From: Burkholderia lata
GTDB lineage: Bacteria > Pseudomonadota > Gammaproteobacteria > Burkholderiales > Burkholderiaceae
Reading direction: 5' to 3'
Assembly (NCBI RefSeq): GCF_902499335.1
Contig: NZ_CABVQK010000011.1
Coordinates: 1-64,000, forward strand
DNA length: 64,000 nt
Part shown: piece after piece, positions 36,566-44,447 of the stretch
Layout: every line of letters starts with the position of its first letter
How positions within the stretch are numbered: the first letter of the stretch is position 1
Notes under the pieces: model-generated
The model's input: only the letters and a program-made list of their open reading frames with translations
What the model was told of the DNA's origin: nothing
Databases searched by the model: none
Translations under genes and position numbers: made by a program

Positions 36566-37585
36566 TCACTTCCGGTCGACGATCACCTGGTCGAACGTGC
36601 CGCCGTCCGCGAAGTGCGTCTTCTGCGCGTTCGCCCAGCTGCCGAAGACCTGCTCGACGCTGAATGTCTTCAGCGGCTTGAATTCGGCCGCATGCTTCTT
36701 CAGCACGTTCGCATCGCGCGGGCGCAGATGGTGCTGCGCGATGATCTCCTGCGCTTCCGGCGTGTACAGGTAGTCGAGATACGCCTGCGCGACCTTGCGC
36801 GTGCCCTTCTTGTCGACGACCTTGTCGACGACGGCGACGGGCGGTTCCGCGAGGATGCTCGCCGACGGATACACGGCGTCGAACTGGGCACCCGATGCGC
36901 CGGTGTCCATCAGCGCGACTTCGTTCTCGAACGTGACCAGCACGTCGCCGATGCCGCGCTGCGTGAACGTCGTCGTCGCGCCCCGGCCGCCGGAGTCGAG
37001 CACCGGCACGTTGCGGAAGATCGCCTTCTCGAAGTCGATCGCCTGCTGGTCGGTCGCGCCCTTCTGTTTCTGGAAGCCCCACGCGGCGAGATACGCATAG
37101 CGGCCGTTGCCCGACGTCTTCGGGTTCGCGATGATCACCTGGACACCCGGCTTCGCGAGATCGCTCCAGTCCTTGATCGCCTTCGGGTTGCCCTTGCGCA
37201 CCAGGAACACCATCGTGGTCGAGTACGGCGAGCTGTTGTCCGGGAAACGTGCACGCCAGTCCTTCGGCAGCAGCTGGCCGCGCTCGGCGAGCAGGTCGAT
37301 GTCGTTCGGCTGGTTCATCGTCACGACATCGGCCTGCAGCCCCTGCAGCACCGACAGCGCCTGCGCGCTCGACGCGCCGTGCGACTGCTTGATCGCGATC
37401 GTCTCGCCGGTCTTCTGCTTGTAGGCTGCGGCAAAGCCCGCGTTGATGTCCTTGTACAGTTCGCGCGTCACGTCGTACGACACGTTCAGGATCGACGTAT
37501 CCGCGTGCGCGGCCGTCGCCGCCACGACCAGCGCCGCCGCCGCGCCCGTGTGCAGCCAGCGGCCGATCCCCTTCATGCTTGCCAT
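36566..37585 (-). CDS. sbp: Sulfate ABC transporter substrate-binding protein
   Basis: A 339-residue periplasmic sulfate- (or thiosulfate-) binding protein. A signal peptide ends near residue 28 (TAAHA). The mature chain opens ILNVSYDVTRELYKDIN, and the family motifs HGASSAQALSVLQGLQADVVTMN, YSTTMVFLVRKGNPK and NPKTSGNGRYAYLAAWG match Sbp/CysP. It is monocistronic here, without cysTWA, and ends at a strong terminator. A 7-bp dyad lies about 100 bases upstream. Confidence 0.93.
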   Translation of the reverse strand: MASMKGIGRWLHTGAAAALVVAATAAHADTSILNVSYDVTRELYKDINAGFAAAYKQKTGETIAIKQSHGASSAQALSVLQGLQADVVTMNQPNDIDLLAERGQLLPKDWRARFPDNSSPYSTTMVFLVRKGNPKAIKDWSDLAKPGVQVIIANPKTSGNGRYAYLAAWGFQKQKGATDQQAIDFEKAIFRNVPVLDSGGRGATTTFTQRGIGDVLVTFENEVALMDTGASGAQFDAVYPSASILAEPPVAVVDKVVDKKGTRKVAQAYLDYLYTPEAQEIIAQHHLRPRDANVLKKHAAEFKPLKTFSVEQVFGSWANAQKTHFADGGTFDQVIVDRK

Positions 37586-37687
37586 CGTGATATGCCCCGT
37601 TTCCAGTGGTGGTGAATGTGCGTGACGGCACGCGTACGCGCTGTCATCGAAACGTAAGCGGGCATTCTAGCGGCCGGGCGCGGCGCT

Positions 37688-37709
37688 CTTTCCAATCAGT
37701 CGTGGAAAG
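37688..37709. promoter_or_regulatory. Putative operator CTTTCCA-N8-TGGAAAG
   Basis: Perfect 7-bp inverted arms with an 8-base spacer, about 103 bases upstream of the sbp start. It might be bound by a LysR-type sulfur regulator (CysB or Cbl), but the sequence does not prove it. Confidence 0.35.
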
Positions 37710-37801
37710 CAAATCTCGAATCCTGCTAAACGGCGGCGGACGCTCGCGCGCGGATCGGATCCGGTGTTAAGATCGCCGCTCAGCCCACTCACGGTTCCTC
37801 C

Positions 37802-37897
37802 ATGTCCGCTGCCCTGCGCTCGCTTCCGATCCTCGCCGCCGTTGCGGCAGGTGCGCGCGCGGCCGGGCTGAAACTGAAAAAACGACTCCTCGACTGA
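37802..37897 (+). CDS. Possible 31-residue leader peptide
   Basis: An ATG-started frame (MSAALRSLPILAAVAAGARA, then GLKLKKRLLD). It has a hydrophobic centre and a basic end like a truncated signal peptide. No ribosome site is obvious. It precedes the DapA-like gene by about 140 bases. It could be chance in a GC-rich gap. Confidence 0.2.
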   Translation: MSAALRSLPILAAVAAGARAAGLKLKKRLLD

Positions 37898-38036
37898 CGG
37901 GGACGTCGCGTCCCGTCAGGCGAATGCCGGACGGGATGCCCGCAGGTCGTTTCTTTCTCCTTGCTCGCACGCCTCGCTCCGGCTCTCCGCCGGCGGAACG
38001 GTTCCTTCCCACTCCGTTTCCACCATGAGGCTTTGC

Positions 38037-38930
38037 ATGAACACACGTTTCGAAGGTATCTGGCTGCCGATCATCACGCCGTTCCACCACGGCGAAGTCG
38101 ACCATGCCGCGCTCGCGCGACTCGCACGCCGCTATGCGGTCGCGGGCATCGCGGGCTTCGTCGCGGGCGCGACGACCGGTGAAGGCGTGCTGCTCGACGC
38201 GCGCGAACAGGACGCGGTGTTCGCGACGCTGCGCGACGCGGCACCCGGGCTGCCGATCGTCGTCGGGCTGACCGCGAGCGCGACGCATTTCGCGGCCGCC
38301 CGCGCGCGCGAACTCGCGGCATTGCGGCCCGACGGGCTGCTCGTCACGCCACCCGTCTACGTACGGCCGACGCAGGACGGCATCCGCCGTCACGTCGAGG
38401 CGATCGTCGACGCGGCCGACCTGCCGGTGCTCGTCTACAACATCCCGTACCGCACCGGCGTGAACGTCGAACTGGACACGCTCCAGGCACTTGCGCGCGA
38501 CCCGCGCGTCGCGGGCATCAAGGAATGCGGCGGTACGCTCGACCGGATGAGCCGGCTCGTGCACGACACGCCACTCGCGATCCTGTCCGGCGACGACAAC
38601 CAGAACTTCGCGGCGATGTGCGCCGGTGCGCACGGCGCGATCGCGAGCAGCGCGCACGTGCTGCCCGAATGGCATGTGCGTATCCATGCGCTGCTGCGCG
38701 ACGGCCGGCTCGCCGATGCGCGGCGCCTGTCGGTCGCGCTGCAGCCGCTCGTCGCGGCGCTGTTCGCGGAGCCGAACCCGGCGCCGGTGAAGGCCGTGCT
38801 GGCCGCGCAAGGATGGTGCGAGGACGGGTTGCGGCTGCCGTTCGTGCCGGCGAGTGAAGGGTTGAGGGAGCGGCTGGCCGCCATCTGTGCGGAACTGAGC
38901 GAAATCGAGCCGGATGCCGCGGCGGCATGA
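38037..38930 (+). CDS. Dihydrodipicolinate synthase family protein
   Basis: A 297-residue class I aldolase-type TIM barrel. The Schiff-base lysine is K162 in GIKECGG, the tyrosine Y134 in YNIPYRTG and the TTGEG loop is intact, as in DapA. The start at 38037 has AGG upstream; a start at 38025 adds four residues. The protein may be DapA itself (lysine pathway) or one of the many paralogues acting on sugar acids. No lysine gene is adjacent. It is convergent with the VapC-type toxin gene (58 bases). Confidence 0.88.
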   Translation: MNTRFEGIWLPIITPFHHGEVDHAALARLARRYAVAGIAGFVAGATTGEGVLLDAREQDAVFATLRDAAPGLPIVVGLTASATHFAAARARELAALRPDGLLVTPPVYVRPTQDGIRRHVEAIVDAADLPVLVYNIPYRTGVNVELDTLQALARDPRVAGIKECGGTLDRMSRLVHDTPLAILSGDDNQNFAAMCAGAHGAIASSAHVLPEWHVRIHALLRDGRLADARRLSVALQPLVAALFAEPNPAPVKAVLAAQGWCEDGLRLPFVPASEGLRERLAAICAELSEIEPDAAAA

Positions 38931-38987
38931 ACCCGCGACGCCACATGAGGCCCAGGCGACCGATGGCTTTCGCCCCGACAGATTGCT

Positions 38988-39368
38988 TCAAACTGTCAGA
39001 ACGAGAGACAGGTCGTACCGGGCAAGTTGTGCATCGGCCGTCACGAGCTGGAGCGGCTCGAGCCGGGCCTGCGCGACCAGCAAGCGATCGAATGGATCAC
39101 GATGATGGTGCGGCAAATCACGAACCGCAGCCCCATGCACGGCCCGAACCGGTAGCTCGCGAATCCCGCTTGAGCCGATCGCGCGGATCAGCTTGCCGAC
39201 GTCGATATCGAGCTTCCCCAGGCCGGCCTTGATGGCAGCCTCCCAGATACTCGCGCTGCTGACGAAACGTTCGTCGGCGGCCGAGATCAGTCTGCGCGCC
39301 CGTGCGCTGAGCCTGGGGTCATTGGTCACGATCCACAAAAAGATGTGCGTATCGAGCAACAGCCGCAT
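38988..39368 (-). CDS. PIN-domain toxin (VapC-like)
   Basis: A 126-residue PIN-domain ribonuclease. The acidic residues are in LLLDTHIFLW, SIWEAAIK and RDPFDRLLVAQA, with TADAQLARY near the end; this is the DTHxxLW subgroup of VapC-like toxins. Its ATG overlaps the stop of the antitoxin gene by one base (TGATG). It is expected to cleave specific RNA when freed from the antitoxin. Confidence 0.88.
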   Translation of the reverse strand: MRLLLDTHIFLWIVTNDPRLSARARRLISAADERFVSSASIWEAAIKAGLGKLDIDVGKLIRAIGSSGIRELPVRAVHGAAVRDLPHHHRDPFDRLLVAQARLEPLQLVTADAQLARYDLSLVLTV

Positions 39369-39577
39369 CAGCGCCCTTCAAAAGCGTCCAGCAGACAATC
39401 GGGCAACGGGGCATCGAAGTCGTCCGCGATCCACGCCTGCCCTTGCAGGACACCAAACCGAACGGGCGGATTGGCAGGCACCGGTCGATCGGCCGACGCC
39501 CCGTCACCCCGGATCGCGGCATCTGCCCTTTGAGCCGGATCGACCGCACTGGCGCCCGGCGTATTTGCGTTTTGCAT
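39368..39577 (-). CDS. Antitoxin for PIN-domain toxin
   Basis: A 69-residue protein. The C-terminal part GQAWIADDFDAPLPDCLLDAFEG is the toxin-binding segment typically found upstream of DTHxxLW PIN toxins. The N-terminal 35 residues are Ala/Pro-rich and unlike the usual DNA-binding fold, so the antitoxin may be shortened or divergent at that end. GGAGGT precedes the ATG at 39577. Confidence 0.82.
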   Translation of the reverse strand: MQNANTPGASAVDPAQRADAAIRGDGASADRPVPANPPVRFGVLQGQAWIADDFDAPLPDCLLDAFEGR

Positions 39578-39594
39578 GATGACCTCCGTTTCAA

Positions 39595-39605
39595 GTGATC
39601 ATCAC
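39595..39605. promoter_or_regulatory. Putative toxin-antitoxin operator
   Basis: GTGATCATCAC, an 11-bp dyad with 5-bp arms, lies 17 bases upstream of the antitoxin start, as expected for an autoregulatory site. Confidence 0.45.
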
Positions 39606-39692
39606 TGTAGTCAGGTTCTCCCGATCGATCCATTCGACCGATCGGCAGAGGGACTGGAGAACCGCAACCCGCGGCGACAATCGAGCGTTTCG

Positions 39693-40739
39693 TCACGCCG
39701 CCAGCGCCGCCCCTGCCCCCTCCGTCGCATCCCGCACCGCCTGCTTCACGATCCGCGCGAGCCGATCGACGGTCGGCGTCGCCGACGACGTGCGCCGCAG
39801 CAGGATCAGCGGCAGGCTCGGCAGTGCCGGCAGCCCGCGCGAAGCCGCGTCGAGCACGCGCACCGACGCGGGCAGCCCGTAGTGCGAGCGCACCGTCAGC
39901 CCGAGGCCTGCCGCCGCCGCGGCCCATAGCCCGGCAAGACTCGGCGTCGTGAATGCGACGCGCCACGGCACGCCCGCACGGTCGAGCGCGCCGGTCGCCG
40001 CACCGAAGAACCGGCACGGCCGGTCGAACACGACGAGCGGCAGCGGCTCGCCCGGCGCGCGCACCGAACGGCCACCCGTTTCGACCGCGTCACCTTCCAC
40101 GCCCTCCTCCGCGCCGCCGCCCGGCATGCCGAAGCCGCCCGCCGCCCCGACCCACTGCATCGGCACCTGCGCGATCGCTTCGCTGTCGATACCCGGCCGC
40201 GACACGAGCGCCGCCGACGCCGGATCGCCCCACACCAGCGCGAGATCGAGCTGGTTCGCGTCGAGCCGGTCGAGCAAATCGGCATTGCGCGCCACGCGCG
40301 CCTCGATCCGCACCTTCGGATGCGCGCGCGCGAACCGCCCGAGCACGTCGGGCAAAATCGCCTCGCCGAAATCTTCCTGCAGCCCGACGCGCACCCAGCC
40401 ATCGAGATTCATGCCGCGCACGGCCGCGGCCGCCTCGTCGTTCAGCTCGATCATCCGCCGCGCATAGCGCAGCATCGCGTCGCCGGCGTCGGTCAGCGCA
40501 AGCCCGCGCCCGGATTTCACGAACAGCGGCGTGCCGGCCTGCTCCTCGAGCTTGCGGATCTGCGCGCTCACCGCCGACGACGAGCGCGCGACCCGGTCGG
40601 CCGCCTTCGCAAAACTGCCGAGATCCACACCCGCGACGAGGCTGCGCAGCGCCGCCACGTCGAAGTTGGGCCGAGCCAGCGCGGCATCGGCCGGCGCGAA
40701 CGACTCGCCGTCGCCGCGTGGAATGTCTTGTCCGGACAT
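39693..40739 (-). CDS. LysR-family regulator with Gly/Glu-rich insertion
   Basis: A 348-residue LysR regulator. The winged helix (LRSLVAGVDLGSFAKAADRVARSSSAVSAQIRKLEEQ) is at about residues 30-70. The effector domain is interrupted near residue 210 by a 30-residue Gly/Glu-rich stretch (GGFGMPGGGAEEGVEGDAVE), which makes the protein about 45 residues longer than usual. The ATG at 40739 has AGGA nine bases upstream and was preferred to the one at 40748. It is divergent from an MFS transporter that it may regulate; ATCG-AA-CGAT at 40757-40766 lies in their shared promoter. Confidence 0.88.
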   Translation of the reverse strand: MSGQDIPRGDGESFAPADAALARPNFDVAALRSLVAGVDLGSFAKAADRVARSSSAVSAQIRKLEEQAGTPLFVKSGRGLALTDAGDAMLRYARRMIELNDEAAAAVRGMNLDGWVRVGLQEDFGEAILPDVLGRFARAHPKVRIEARVARNADLLDRLDANQLDLALVWGDPASAALVSRPGIDSEAIAQVPMQWVGAAGGFGMPGGGAEEGVEGDAVETGGRSVRAPGEPLPLVVFDRPCRFFGAATGALDRAGVPWRVAFTTPSLAGLWAAAAAGLGLTVRSHYGLPASVRVLDAASRGLPALPSLPLILLRRTSSATPTVDRLARIVKQAVRDATEGAGAALAA

Positions 40740-40846
40740 ATCAATCATCCTGTTTTATCGAACGATTCATCAAGAACTTTCCGATTTTCAGGATGAATGT
40801 AGGTCGCCAGACTGTCGATGTCAATTTCCAAACCGGGCCTGCCGTC

Positions 40847-42118
40847 ATGGATACCTCGTACACCGCTTCCCCCTCTTCGCCCGCCCGCGACGCGCGTGGC
40901 CCGGCCCATCGCTGGCGCGTACTGGCCGCCGGCGTCGCCGCGAACATGAGCTTTTCGGCCGCGGCGGCCGGCATTCCGACCACGGCCGTGTGGATGCGCA
41001 CGGCCTATCACCTCGACAATGGCGCACTCGGCCTCGTGCTCGGCGCGCTCGGCTTCGGCGTCGCGCTGTCCGAGCTGCCGTGGGGGATGGCCGCCGACCG
41101 CTTCGGCGACCGCCGCGTGCTGCTCGCCGGGCTCGTCGCGACGGCCGCGATGTTCGCGCTGATGGTGTGCACGATCGTCCCCACCGCGCACGGCGTGCCG
41201 CCGCTGATGCGGGTCGTCGTGGCGATGTGCTGCGTCGGCCTGCTTGGCGGCAGCGTGAACGGATCGAGCGGACGCGCGGTGATGCGCTGGTTCGGCGAGC
41301 GCGAACGCGGGCTCGCGATGAGCATCCGCCAGACGGCCGTGCCGCTCGGCGGCGGCGTCGGCGCCGCGCTGTTGCCGTCGCTCGCGTCGCACCTGGGCTT
41401 TGCCGCGGTATTCGGCACACTGATGCTGCTGTGCGCGGCATCGGCCGGGCTGACCTGGCGCTGGCTGCACGAGCCGCCGCCCGCACCGGCCACGATGCAC
41501 GTCGCCGCGCATCGCCCCGTCGAGCGGCAGCAATCCGCGCGGCATGCACGCAACCCGCTCGCGAGCGGCCCGGTGTGGCGCATCGTGCTCGGCATCGGCC
41601 TGCTGTGCGCGCCGCAGTTCGCGGTGCTCACGTTCGCGACGGTGTTCCTGCACGACTTCGGCCGGCTTGGCCTTGCCGGCATCAGCGCAGCGATGGTCGT
41701 ACTGCAGCTCGGCGCGATGGTGATGCGCGTGTGGAGCGGCCGTCATACCGACCGGCACGGCAACCGGCGCGCGTATCTGCGCGGTTCAGTGTTCGTCGCG
41801 GCCGGGTCGTTCGCGCTGCTCGCCGCAGCAACGGCCGGCAGCCCGCACGTGCCGCTTGCCGCGATCGTCGCGATTCTCGTGTTCGCCGGCATCTGCGTGT
41901 CGGCATGGCACGGCGTCGCGTACACGGAGCTCGCGACCCTCGCTGGCGCGAACCACGCCGGCACCGCGCTCGGGATGGCGAACACGATCGTCTACCTCGG
42001 GCTGTTCGCGACGCCGCTCGCGATTCCGCCGCTGCTCGCGGCGAGTTCGTGGAGCGTGGTGTGGCTCGCGGCCGCGCTGGTCGCGGCCGCAACCTATCCG
42101 CTGTTCGCCGTGCGCTAG
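40847..42118 (+). CDS. MFS transporter
   Basis: A 423-residue 12-helix major facilitator. The loop 2-3 signature appears as GMAADRFGDRRVLL and GRHTDRHGNRRAYL in the second half. The start at 40847 (MDTSYTASPSS) gives a short polar N terminus before the first helix; an in-frame ATG at 40793 is possible. Neither has a clear ribosome site. The substrate is unknown; the divergent LysR gene is a likely regulator. Confidence 0.88.
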   Translation: MDTSYTASPSSPARDARGPAHRWRVLAAGVAANMSFSAAAAGIPTTAVWMRTAYHLDNGALGLVLGALGFGVALSELPWGMAADRFGDRRVLLAGLVATAAMFALMVCTIVPTAHGVPPLMRVVVAMCCVGLLGGSVNGSSGRAVMRWFGERERGLAMSIRQTAVPLGGGVGAALLPSLASHLGFAAVFGTLMLLCAASAGLTWRWLHEPPPAPATMHVAAHRPVERQQSARHARNPLASGPVWRIVLGIGLLCAPQFAVLTFATVFLHDFGRLGLAGISAAMVVLQLGAMVMRVWSGRHTDRHGNRRAYLRGSVFVAAGSFALLAAATAGSPHVPLAAIVAILVFAGICVSAWHGVAYTELATLAGANHAGTALGMANTIVYLGLFATPLAIPPLLAASSWSVVWLAAALVAAATYPLFAVR

Positions 42119-42173
42119 CGGCCGCGCGTTGCATGCGTGCATCGCGGCGACCGCCACGACGCCCGCACCTCAG

Positions 42174-42812
42174 TCAGGCTGCTTCGCGCGCCAGCGCACG
42201 TCGCGCGGCCGGCCGTTCGGCCTCACGCTGCGCATGGGCGGTCCATGCGGGATACCGCGTCATGTCGAGCCCGATCGCGACGCCCCAGCGATACAGCACG
42301 AACAGGAACGGATCGACGATCGAATGCGCGCCCGGTTCGGCCCACGTGCGGCCGTCGGCAAGCGCGGCTTCGATCGTTTCGTTCGCGGCTTCGATCGTGC
42401 CTCGCCCGTGCGCGCTGACCTCGCCGTGCAGGGCCGGATCGCCGATGAAGCGGCCCGGCCGCCACAGCGCGCCGTAGCCCACGCCATGCACCCAGCCGAC
42501 CAGCCAGGCGAGCCATTCGTGACACCGCGCCTCGCGCAGCAGATCGCCGAGCGGCAGCAATTGCGCATCGGGATAACGACGCGCGAGATACGTGAGGATC
42601 GCCGGCGTTTCGGTCAGCACGTGCTGCTCGCCCGGAATCGCGAGCACCGGGACGCGCGCCTTCGCGTTGATCGCGAGATAGCGCGCGTCGAGGTTCTGCT
42701 GCTTCTGCACGGAGACGATCCCGACGTCGAACGGCGCGCCGGTTTCCTCCAGCGCGATGTGGGCGGCAAGCGAGCAGGCGCCCGGCGAAAGGTAGAGACG
42801 ATATGCGTTCAT
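42174..42812 (-). CDS. Glutathione S-transferase (beta-class-like)
   Basis: A 212-residue GST. The N terminus YRLYLSPGACSLAAHIALEETGAPF contains the Cys found in beta-class bacterial GSTs; ARVPVLAIPGEQHVLTETPAILTYLARRYP carries the cis-Pro and glutathione-binding residues. The C-terminal helical domain is complete. It is divergent from a GcvA-like LysR gene and is the natural target of that regulator. Confidence 0.92.
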   Translation of the reverse strand: MNAYRLYLSPGACSLAAHIALEETGAPFDVGIVSVQKQQNLDARYLAINAKARVPVLAIPGEQHVLTETPAILTYLARRYPDAQLLPLGDLLREARCHEWLAWLVGWVHGVGYGALWRPGRFIGDPALHGEVSAHGRGTIEAANETIEAALADGRTWAEPGAHSIVDPFLFVLYRWGVAIGLDMTRYPAWTAHAQREAERPAARRALAREAA

Positions 42813-42903
42813 GGTGGTGTGGCCCGACGGGGCTGTGGAAGACGGAACCGAGTGTAGGAACGCGTGCCTGCCCGCCGCAAACGATGAATTGTCGTGCTCG
42901 GAC

Positions 42904-42918
42904 ATTAGTGTTACTAAT
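42904..42918. promoter_or_regulatory. Putative LysR box ATTAGT-GTT-ACTAAT
   Basis: ATTAGTGTTACTAAT is a perfect 15-bp dyad; TTAGTGTTACTAA fits T-N11-A. It ends 6 bases before the regulator ATG and about 92 bases upstream of the GST ATG, suiting autorepression and activation of the divergent gene. Confidence 0.6.
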
Positions 42919-42924
42919 ACCCGC

Positions 42925-43845
42925 ATGCGACGCATCCACCTTCCTCCGCTGCAGACGCTGCGCGCGTTCGAAACCGCCGTGCGGCTGCAGAGCTTCACGC
43001 GCGCGGCCGACGAGCTCGCGCTCACGCAAGGCGCCGTCAGCCAGCACATCCGCGCGCTCGAGGCGCAGCTCGGCTATCCGCTCTTCACGCGCGAGCGCAA
43101 CGGCGCGACGCCGACGCACGCCGCGCACGCGCTCGCGCTGCAGGTGCGCCAGGGCCTCAGCGTGCTCGAGCGCGCGTTCGAGCCGGCACTCGCCGTGCGC
43201 AGCCGCCCGCGCACCTGCGACGTCACGCTGAACGTCAGCGTGCTGCCGAGCGTCGCCGAGCGCTGGCTCACGCCGCGCCTGCCGCGCTTCACGGCCGCGC
43301 ATCCGCACATCGCGATCGCACTGCACCCCGACGTGGCGCTCGCGCCGCTACGCAAGCGCGACCGCATCGACGTCGCGCTGCGCTACGGGCCCGGTACGTG
43401 GCCTGGCGTCGTCGCCGAGAAGCTGATGAACGAGACGATCTTTCCGGTCGCGAGCCCCGCATACCGCAATCGCGACGGCATCGCCCCGCGTGCGCCGGCC
43501 GATCTCGTGCGCGCGACGCTGCTGCGCCATCCCGCGCAGCCGTGGGAACCGTGGCTCCAGGCCGCGCGGCTCGATCTCACCGAATCCGCGCGCGCGCCGC
43601 GCTTCACCGATGCGAATGCGCTGATCGACGCGACGCTGAAAGGGCGCGGCGTCGCACTCGCGCGCCGCTCGCTGATCGAGCCCGAACTCGCGGACGGCAC
43701 GCTCGTGCGCATATCGACGGTGCGCGTGACCGACGTATATGCGCACTATGTGGTGTGGCGCCCCGGCCATCCGCACGAAGCGGCGATCCGCACCTGGCTC
43801 GACTGGCTGCGCAGCGAGGTGCGGCGGCGCACGCCGCGGCGCTGA
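42925..43845 (+). CDS. LysR-family regulator (GcvA-like)
   Basis: A 306-residue regulator. LPPLQTLRAFETAVRLQSFTRAADELALTQGAVSQHIRALE is the GcvA-type DNA-binding start; the effector domain contains DVALRYGPGTWPG, also typical of this branch. The ATG at 42925 follows the dyad described above; the open frame further upstream is not translated in any sensible way. It is divergent from GST. Confidence 0.92.
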   Translation: MRRIHLPPLQTLRAFETAVRLQSFTRAADELALTQGAVSQHIRALEAQLGYPLFTRERNGATPTHAAHALALQVRQGLSVLERAFEPALAVRSRPRTCDVTLNVSVLPSVAERWLTPRLPRFTAAHPHIAIALHPDVALAPLRKRDRIDVALRYGPGTWPGVVAEKLMNETIFPVASPAYRNRDGIAPRAPADLVRATLLRHPAQPWEPWLQAARLDLTESARAPRFTDANALIDATLKGRGVALARRSLIEPELADGTLVRISTVRVTDVYAHYVVWRPGHPHEAAIRTWLDWLRSEVRRRTPRR

Positions 43846-44105
43846 CGCCACGCGATCGGCTGCACGCAGTCGTCACGAGCGGCCCGAACGCCATGGACGC
43901 TCTCGTGCATCACATCGCGCGCCCGGGTAAAAGTGCCCGGCTCGCATCGCCCGCCGGGAAATATTGCGCGCCCGCGTGCAAGTGACTGGTCAGGATATCG
44001 AAAGCATTCAGCGATCACGCGCCGGTCGCAAACGATTCACCGAAACGTCGCATCGCACCGGCATACTCGAAAACGTTTCCCGATCAGCCTGCCAGGAGAG
44101 AAGTC

Positions 44106-44399
44106 ATGCGTCGCGTTTCCGTCGTCGTCGTTCTTTGTGCCGCCGCTTTCGTCGCCGCCTGCAGCGACGACGCGCCGCACGACGCACACGCGGCCGACGC
44201 GTCGCAGCAGGCCGGCGCATCGGCCGGCTCCGCCAGCGCGTTCAACAACGATGCGGCCGCGAACGCCGCCGCGTCCGATGCCGCGCCGCTCGCGCCGCCC
44301 GTCGTGCACTACCCGCCCGATGACGACGACGACGCGAAGCCCGCGGCGAACGCACCGAACGCGGCCGCGTCGAGCGCCGCCGCGTCGTCGCCCGGCTGA
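44106..44399 (+). CDS. Ala-rich lipoprotein
   Basis: A 97-residue protein with a lipoprotein signal: MRRVSVVVVLCAAAFVAAC, lipobox FVAAC with Cys at residue 19. The mature part is disordered, rich in Ala, Ser and Asn, with YPPDDDDD near the middle. No family recognised. AGGAGA precedes the ATG. It ends 48 bases before the phospholipase C gene in the same direction, so the two are probably co-transcribed; it may act as an accessory to secretion or folding, but that is conjecture. Confidence 0.78.
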   Translation: MRRVSVVVVLCAAAFVAACSDDAPHDAHAADASQQAGASAGSASAFNNDAAANAAASDAAPLAPPVVHYPPDDDDDAKPAANAPNAAASSAAASSPG

Positions 44400-44447
44400 T
44401 CCCTCCGCTTCCGTCCCCCGACCGCAGCAGAACCGAGGTGAAATAAC

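Larger units (their letters stand above)
37586..38036. other. Intergenic region with dyad and possible 31-codon leader ORF
   Basis: 450 bases between sbp (leftward) and the DapA-like gene (rightward). It contains CTTTCCA-N8-TGGAAAG (37688-37709), which could be an operator for sbp, and a 31-codon frame at 37802-37897. No other credible gene. Confidence 0.5.
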
